This document shows positions 50,649 to 56,539 of a stretch of 56,539 bases of DNA, piece after piece (positions within the stretch are counted from its first letter, which is position 1; the number at the start of each line of letters is the position of its first letter). The notes under the pieces are model-generated. The model ran no database searches. It worked only from the letters and a program-made list of their open reading frames with translations, and was not told the origin of the DNA. The position numbers were made by a program, and so were the translations under genes. The stretch lies in contig CAIPKZ010000344.1 of NCBI GenBank assembly GCA_903865775.1, positions 1 through 56,539 of the forward strand, written 5' to 3'. The DNA comes from an uncultured Prolixibacteraceae bacterium (lineage in GTDB: Bacteria > Bacteroidota > Bacteroidia > Bacteroidales > Prolixibacteraceae).

Positions 50649-52604
50649 TTAAATAGTAAATTCAATTTGAACAGATGTACCATTATCCGCTTGTGAATTA
50701 ATATCAAGCTTTCCCTTTAGAAAATCTACGCGATTCCTTATATTTATCCAACCCATCCCCTTTGACTGATCCAGAATGTTGGGATCAAACCCTTTACCAT
50801 CATCTTCAACGGTTATGGCGAGCAAACTATCCGATTTTGTGACCTGTACTATAGCCGTTTTTGCAGAGGCATGTTTTAAGATGTTGTTAATCAATTCCTG
50901 AATAATGCGGTAGATTGTTATCGACATTGTTTGCTCGAAATCATAATCTTCTAAACCGATGGATTGGTAACTAATTTGCAAAGCGCCGCTTGAATTAATG
51001 TCATTGCAATAATCTTTCAGCGCTGTTTCCAATCCAAATCTAACCAGCGATTCCGGCATCATGTTGTGTGCCACCCGGCGCATTTCTTTGATCGAACTGT
51101 CGAGCATATCCATGCTGCGTTCAAATGTTTGCTGGTTTTGAGGCGTCATTACCAGGTTTCCTTTCATTGTTTGAAATGAATATTTAATGCCTGAAAGCAT
51201 ACCTCCCAAACCATCATGAAGATCCTTTGCCAACCGGCTCCGTTCCTGTTCTTCACCTTTTAAAACTGCTTCAACTGTAGTCAGTTGTCGCTCTTTTTCC
51301 AACTCTTTTATTCGTTGCCTCTGGAGTTTTCGCTTGTGCTTGTAACTTAGGTAGAAGAGTAAAAATATAACCAAAAGTGTAAGAGTGGAGCCCATTAGCG
51401 AATAATTCAGAAAAGTTCGTTTCTGAATTTGTACTTGTTGAAGAAAAATCTGTTTATCTTTTTTCTCTGACTCATATTTTCTTTCCAGTTCCGAAGTTGT
51501 TTTTATTACCTGTTCGTTCAATAAGGTGCCCTGAATAGAATCATTCTTTTTCTTTGCCCACAATGACGTGTTAAAATCACCATCACGGGCAGCTATATAG
51601 GAAAGTATGGAATAGATATTTTTTAATTCATCTTTTAACGAATCCCTTGTTGCTATTTGCAAAGCTTCTGTAATATGCTTTTTTGCTTCCGTATTATCGC
51701 CATTAAAATAGCTGGCATAAGCGATATTGTACAATGAATTGGCAAGCATTTGGTTACTTTGTAATTCTTTTGACAATCCGAATGATGTTTCTGCAACTCG
51801 CAGCATTTCCTTAAATTCTTTACGATCGGCATATGTGTTGGCCATGTACCCATAAATAGCGGCCTCTGCATATTTGTCATTCCTTATTTCGGATTCCTTA
51901 ACCGCAATTTTGTAATAATACAAGGCACTGTCTGAAAGATTGAGAGAAGCATAACCCTGTCCCAATGAGGCGTACAATCTGTTTACATAGTCATAGTTTC
52001 TAGTTTTCTGATGGAAATTAAGCGACAAAAGACAGTGATCAATTGATTTTCTGAATTGATTGATGTTTAAATAAGCATTGGCCACATTATGGTGCATCGC
52101 CGCGAGTTTTTCTTTTTTGTTGAATCTTTCCGTAATCGCCAATGCCTGTAATGAATAGTCAAGCTGAGCATCAAATTGGCCCAGATACTGATAAACAATG
52201 CCGGTATTATTCAGCATATTGATTATTAAACCTGAATCTTTCAATGCTCTCGCTGCATCCAGAGCGCGATTGCTTTGCTGCATAGCCAGATTGTAATCTC
52301 CTTTGGTAAACGAAACGATAGCACTCTTTTCATTATAAAGATACAACCCCATCTTAAAATTTAGAATATCGGACAGTTGTTTGGATTGCTCCAGGTAATA
52401 AATAGCCGAGTCCTGGTTGTTGGTTTCGTAGGTATCAGCAATTTGAATCAACAGCATAACCCTGTCGGTATCTTTTGCTGATGCTGAAAGAATCTGATAC
52501 AAACTATCCCGGCTTTCAGGTTGAGCATTTACTGATGCTGATGAAATAAGTATCAACGCGACAAACAGAAATCTTTTCATGAAGAAACATTTTTCGTAAA
52601 GCAA
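50649..52604 (-). CDS. TPR-containing sensor histidine kinase (HisKA_3/NarX-like)
   Basis: TPR repeats, one TM 'YSLMGSTLTLLVIFLLFYLSY', 'ERSRLAKDLHDGLGGMLSGIKYSF' H-box, 'IYRIIQELINNILKHASAKTAIVQV' and 'VEDDGKGFD'; directly precedes the response regulator. Alternative start at 52580. Confidence 0.93.
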   Translation of the reverse strand: MLYEKCFFMKRFLFVALILISSASVNAQPESRDSLYQILSASAKDTDRVMLLIQIADTYETNNQDSAIYYLEQSKQLSDILNFKMGLYLYNEKSAIVSFTKGDYNLAMQQSNRALDAARALKDSGLIINMLNNTGIVYQYLGQFDAQLDYSLQALAITERFNKKEKLAAMHHNVANAYLNINQFRKSIDHCLLSLNFHQKTRNYDYVNRLYASLGQGYASLNLSDSALYYYKIAVKESEIRNDKYAEAAIYGYMANTYADRKEFKEMLRVAETSFGLSKELQSNQMLANSLYNIAYASYFNGDNTEAKKHITEALQIATRDSLKDELKNIYSILSYIAARDGDFNTSLWAKKKNDSIQGTLLNEQVIKTTSELERKYESEKKDKQIFLQQVQIQKRTFLNYSLMGSTLTLLVIFLLFYLSYKHKRKLQRQRIKELEKERQLTTVEAVLKGEEQERSRLAKDLHDGLGGMLSGIKYSFQTMKGNLVMTPQNQQTFERSMDMLDSSIKEMRRVAHNMMPESLVRFGLETALKDYCNDINSSGALQISYQSIGLEDYDFEQTMSITIYRIIQELINNILKHASAKTAIVQVTKSDSLLAITVEDDGKGFDPNILDQSKGMGWINIRNRVDFLKGKLDINSQADNGTSVQIEFTI

Positions 52605-52665
52605 ATGAACAACAAAGCAAGATCAATAAATATCCCCTTTTTCCATGATTTTTTCAAAAGTCCTC

Positions 52666-52790
52666 AATATCCTGTTTTCAGGGGATTGATTGGTTATCCA
52701 TTAAACCGGACTTTTACCTGAACAAGCTACAAAAAAATAGAGGACAATTAATCATTGAAATAATTAAAACAAAACATCATGAAAAAGATT
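52666..52790 (+). promoter_or_regulatory. Duplicated upstream leader, copy 1
   Basis: 'aatatcctgttttcagg...ttggttatccattaaaccggacttttacctgaacaagctacaaaaa...agaggacaatt...atcatgaaaaag'; recurs at 53432-53545. Confidence 0.75.
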
Positions 52791-53321
52791 CTGTTCATCA
52801 TCGTTCTGACTTTATCAGTAAATACATTAATTCAAGCTCAGACTCCGGTTAGTTCGAAGTATCAAAGAACTGGGTCGATCCCTTTAACACCTTCTCCTAC
52901 AGCAAAAGCTTATCAAATTCAGAAACTACCTGATCTTAAGGTTGTCTCCATAAGTATTGCCAAATTAAGAAGTTCTCAGGAAGTAACTGGATTGACAAGT
53001 TACGACTTTGAAGTTACTTATACCATTAAGAATGAAGGTAATATTGCAATTGATGCAAGGTCTGTTGATATTGGTGGAACAATCGATTATGAGAATGCCA
53101 CAGTGACCAGACCGATTGGCGGATGTGGTTGTAGTCTGACTTCGCTTTCAGGAGAGATAATTAATCCTGGAGCAACCTACGGAGGCTCTTACCGGTGTCA
53201 TAATGTTTCTCTTGAAAACAGCAGACGTTACATTTATTCGATCAAAGTGGATCAGAATGGGAGAGTAACCGAAATAAATGAACAAAACAACATAGCTCAG
53301 ATATCCATATTGTTTCAATAA
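52779..53321 (+). CDS. Secreted CARDB-like domain protein
   Basis: 180 aa: signal peptide, 'LPDLKVVSISIAKL...YDFEVTYTIKNEGNIAIDA...INPGATYGGSYRC...VTEINEQNNIAQ' CARDB-type pattern. Confidence 0.7.
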   Translation: MKKILFIIVLTLSVNTLIQAQTPVSSKYQRTGSIPLTPSPTAKAYQIQKLPDLKVVSISIAKLRSSQEVTGLTSYDFEVTYTIKNEGNIAIDARSVDIGGTIDYENATVTRPIGGCGCSLTSLSGEIINPGATYGGSYRCHNVSLENSRRYIYSIKVDQNGRVTEINEQNNIAQISILFQ

Positions 53322-53431
53322 TGGAATAAACGCTGTAGCTACAGACTAATATATACATGCAATTAGTGCTCACTGAAAATGATGGGTCTGGTGCGCAAGT
53401 CATATTGGTGAGCTTGGAGACTATATAACTA

Positions 53432-53545
53432 AATATCCTGTTTTCAGGAGTTTGGTTATCTATTAAATCAGACTTTTACCTGAACAAGCTTACAAAAAAG
53501 AGGATAATTCATTGAATAACTAAAAAAAATTATCATGAAAAAGTT
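53432..53545 (+). promoter_or_regulatory. Duplicated upstream leader, copy 2
   Basis: Near identical to 52666-52790, with small indels. Confidence 0.75.
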
Positions 53546-54188
53546 ACTGCTAATTACTATTTTGAGTGCAATTGCAATGGGAAATCTGTATGCACAGTTT
53601 AAAACAACAAAAACCATTAAAAATACTCAAAACTTAAATCAGTCGATTCCGCCGCCACCACCGCCGCCTACAACCAACAAAACTGCAGCTCCAATATCAA
53701 ATACAAATGCGCCCGCCAGTGTTTATAAATTAACCTCAGCAAGGGTTAATATCAGGACCGGAAATGACAATAAAGAGTTTCCTTCTGCCGTACGCGTTAG
53801 TATTGGAGTAAGGGGTGGAAATATGGAGTACGCCTATTTTCTACAGGAGAACCTGAAAAATGAAATGAAAAGCAACTCCAATACCGAATTTGGGTTAGAA
53901 AAATCAAAGGGATATTTGAAAGATATCACATTGGACGTTTTGCAAAATACAGGATTTCATCTGAGAATAGCTTACACTGCCAATTTTCAATTAGACGCCT
54001 GGAAAATTGAGGGTGTGTCGGCAACTATAGAGTTTAGAGACCAAAACGGCAACCTGCACCCCACTCTTGGGCAGAAAACAATAACATTTAGTAATGCAAA
54101 TGGTTTCTTAAATGGCTATCCTGGAGGCTACTATATGATTTGCAATACTGATGGTTATTTTAACCCGCTATCTGCGTTTACTGAATAG
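53535..54188 (+). CDS. Secreted hypothetical protein with proline-rich linker
   Basis: 217 aa ORF, signal peptide, 'SIPPPPPPPTTNKTAAP'. Confidence 0.65.
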   Translation: MKKLLLITILSAIAMGNLYAQFKTTKTIKNTQNLNQSIPPPPPPPTTNKTAAPISNTNAPASVYKLTSARVNIRTGNDNKEFPSAVRVSIGVRGGNMEYAYFLQENLKNEMKSNSNTEFGLEKSKGYLKDITLDVLQNTGFHLRIAYTANFQLDAWKIEGVSATIEFRDQNGNLHPTLGQKTITFSNANGFLNGYPGGYYMICNTDGYFNPLSAFTE

Positions 54189-54206
54189 TAAATTAAATCG
54201 TTCATT

Positions 54207-56336
54207 ATGAAAAAATATCTTTTTACTGCTGTCCTTTTACTTCTAATGATTGTCACTTATAGCCAGACAAAATCTAAAGAAAAAGCACCTACTCAGAACG
54301 AAGTGCAGGACATGATGAAAGAACTGCAGAAAGCGATGGATGAAATAAGTCCGGAAGACAAGAAAGAAATGGAAGACATGGGTTTTAAGATGCCATCGAC
54401 TACAAATATTCCGAATTTAACCGACGAGCAATTGCAGGCGGGTGCTGATGAATTATCAAGGATTGTTCCTGAAAGGGATTTGGCAAGGATTACAGCTATT
54501 CCAAAAGATTTAAGCGACAGTCGGATGGGAGCCTATATCACGGCGGTACAAAGCAGTGCAAGCCTCCTGCTAAAACCGGAAATTAAAAGCATGAGCGACA
54601 AAATTTACAGCTATATCAAATCAAACAGCAAGAATAGTTCAGAAGCCGGAAATATGGCTATTGGTTTATGGATGGCTGCCAAACCTGAAATTGCTATTTA
54701 TACTCTGGGAAAAATTTGTGTTGACGAACCTAACAATTCAGATAACCTCAGTAACTATGCTTCCATGCTTTCCATGATGGGCGCACAACACATTGCAATC
54801 CCGATATTAAATAACCTAAACGCTAAATTTATTGGCAACAGCACTTTACTTAACAACCTGGGACAAGCCTGGTTCGGTCTTGGAGAAATAAACAAAGCTG
54901 AGAAATATTTAGACAGCACCATTCGAATATGCACATATCATCCACAGGCTAATTATACAAAATCATTTATTGAAGAAAGTAAAGGTAATACAGAAGCCGC
55001 AGTTGAAGCTGCCAGGCGAAGTATTAAACGTGGATACAGCAATGAAAAGGAAAACAGGCTTTATAAGCTGGGATATGATCTGGATAGTAAAGATATCTCA
55101 TGGGATAAACCTTTGCCTCAGGATCCGCTGGGACTGGTGAAATTCGAATGGCCGGCTTTCCCTAAGTCAGTAAGCAGCAGTATCCAATTGGAAAAAGAGT
55201 GGCAAGCATTCAGTGAGGCCTGTGCAAAAGAGAATACTGCATTGGCAAGCCAACAGGAACAACTGGAGGATGCCTCGGCTTCGATTGGTGAAGCACGCGA
55301 ACAAAAACTATTAAAAGCCAGTCGAACAGGACATGGCGGCTCCCCGTTTCCTCCCCTGGCTTATAAGGCATTTAAGAAGTTAAAGAATCTTGTTGACGAC
55401 AGTAATGGCCGTCGTTCCATTTCAATCCAGCAGAAAACAGATGCAATAATGGCTGCAAATGATGAGGTAGAAAATTTAAGCCAGTCACTCTCGGAGAAAT
55501 ATAAGATATTAGATGAGCGATATTATCCTCAATTTGGCGAAGGAAAGGCCAATCCTTTTGATGTAGCATGCAGTGACTACAATGGTGCAGCAGATGGTTA
55601 TTTAAATTCTGCAAATTCCTTACTGGAACAAACACAAAAAGATTATCTCGATGCTTTACGTCGCTACCTGAACGACCAGATTTATTACGGCCAGTATACC
55701 ATGTGGCCCGAACAATTTGAATTGGCAAAAGTTATGGCAAAAAGAAAATGGCTGGGAGCTATCAATCAAAAGGTGATGTTCGACGACCCGAGCTATTATT
55801 GCCAGGAGAAGGAAGAGATTAAACCAGGGAAAGGCAAACTTCAGAATTTTGACGATGTAGCCTGCCAGTACAAAAGCACAATGGATTTGAAAATTATAAC
55901 TTTTGAAAACAACTGTAGCCGCATGACAAGTACTTTCGATTTTATGTTTCTTAAGTATGTTAGAAAAGATGATTTTGAACGGGCAGAAAACGATACATAT
56001 ATCAGCAGCACTTATAAAATAAGTGCCGAAGCAGGTGAAGATAAAAAATGGGGACCGTTGAAAGTGGAAGCTAAAATTGGAGGAGGGATTGAATTTGAAT
56101 TTGGACGTCAAGGCATTGAGGATGTAACGATAATCGGAGAAGTAAAGGTGGGTGCAGGAACAGGCATACTCGATGAAGACGAAGAGACTGGTTCAACAGG
56201 AATTGGTATAGCGGGGAAAGATGCATTCCCCACAACATATGAAGCAGGTGTGGAAGGCCGCATCAGTATTATCAGCGGAAAAGGCTCTGTAAGTGGAACG
56301 GGTGTACTCGAAAATATCGAAATAACAAATTGGTAA
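54207..56336 (+). CDS. Secreted TPR-containing hypothetical protein
   Basis: 709 aa ORF with signal peptide; 'STLLNNLGQAWFGLGEINKAEKYLDSTIRICTYHPQANYTKSFIEESKGNTEAAVEAARRSIKRG' TPR-like. Confidence 0.75.
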   Translation: MKKYLFTAVLLLLMIVTYSQTKSKEKAPTQNEVQDMMKELQKAMDEISPEDKKEMEDMGFKMPSTTNIPNLTDEQLQAGADELSRIVPERDLARITAIPKDLSDSRMGAYITAVQSSASLLLKPEIKSMSDKIYSYIKSNSKNSSEAGNMAIGLWMAAKPEIAIYTLGKICVDEPNNSDNLSNYASMLSMMGAQHIAIPILNNLNAKFIGNSTLLNNLGQAWFGLGEINKAEKYLDSTIRICTYHPQANYTKSFIEESKGNTEAAVEAARRSIKRGYSNEKENRLYKLGYDLDSKDISWDKPLPQDPLGLVKFEWPAFPKSVSSSIQLEKEWQAFSEACAKENTALASQQEQLEDASASIGEAREQKLLKASRTGHGGSPFPPLAYKAFKKLKNLVDDSNGRRSISIQQKTDAIMAANDEVENLSQSLSEKYKILDERYYPQFGEGKANPFDVACSDYNGAADGYLNSANSLLEQTQKDYLDALRRYLNDQIYYGQYTMWPEQFELAKVMAKRKWLGAINQKVMFDDPSYYCQEKEEIKPGKGKLQNFDDVACQYKSTMDLKIITFENNCSRMTSTFDFMFLKYVRKDDFERAENDTYISSTYKISAEAGEDKKWGPLKVEAKIGGGIEFEFGRQGIEDVTIIGEVKVGAGTGILDEDEETGSTGIGIAGKDAFPTTYEAGVEGRISIISGKGSVSGTGVLENIEITNW

Positions 56337-56374
56337 AAGCGATTAGTCCATTCAATTTAAAACCTATAAATTAC

Positions 56375-56539
56375 ATGAAAATGAAATCTTTAATTCTATT
56401 TATTATCATATTTCTTTCAATCCAATCTTTAGCACAGGATTGCACAAAAGAACTTCTGGCACAAAAACCCGGCACCTGGAAAGTGGGAATGAAAGGTTCT
56501 ATTGCCGGCGTAACAGCAACTGATTTAGCAAAAGAAAAA
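56375..56539 (+). CDS. Secreted hypothetical protein, N-terminal part (runs off the window end)
   Basis: MKMKSLILFIIIFLSIQSLAQDCTKELLAQKPGTWKVGMKGSIAGVTATDLAKEK, open to the window edge. Confidence 0.6.
   Translation, partial: MKMKSLILFIIIFLSIQSLAQDCTKELLAQKPGTWKVGMKGSIAGVTATDLAKEK

Noticed and set aside
1-56539. tRNA, rRNA or complete IS elements
   Set aside because: None recognised by eye; no transposase ORF in the track. A tRNAscan/Infernal run would be needed to exclude small RNAs.

Overview
Bacteroidota-type window (SusC/SusD pair, T9SS C-terminal domains, carbohydrate-active enzymes), read without tools. Parts from left to right: (1) minus-strand fucosidase operon: a GH95 cut by the window edge, a GH95-like protein and a GH29, the last two sharing a long C-terminal tail (Ig-like repeats, CBM6, T9SS). 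(2) Plus-strand mannosidase block (GH92, GH63-like, GH125), an AraC regulator, a phosphonate module (class III aminotransferase, PhnX, 5'-truncated phnW), then an inositol operon (SSS symporter, transaldolase family, IolB, IolD, IolA, IolE, IolG) ending in SusC/SusD. (3) A rhamnosidase block (GH106, DUF5703-like, DUF4450-like, GH78) preceded by a decayed GH29-like pseudogene. (4) An AT-rich stretch of small hypothetical genes. (5) A NarL-type two-component system beside secreted CARDB-like and TPR proteins. Best leads: (a) the inositol operon lacks IolC kinase and IolJ aldolase but carries a transaldolase, suggesting a kinase-independent route (DKG + GAP -> F6P + malonate semialdehyde); (b) mannosidases, inositol catabolism, phosphonate degradation and SusCD together suggest a mannosyl-inositol (GPI/PIM-like) substrate; (c) a two-part operator with identical 41-bp spacing sits before both the phosphonate module and the inositol transporter; (d) four same-orientation copies of a recombinase-3'-end-like repeat lie at the module boundaries. 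Family calls come from recognising motifs by eye, not from database searches.
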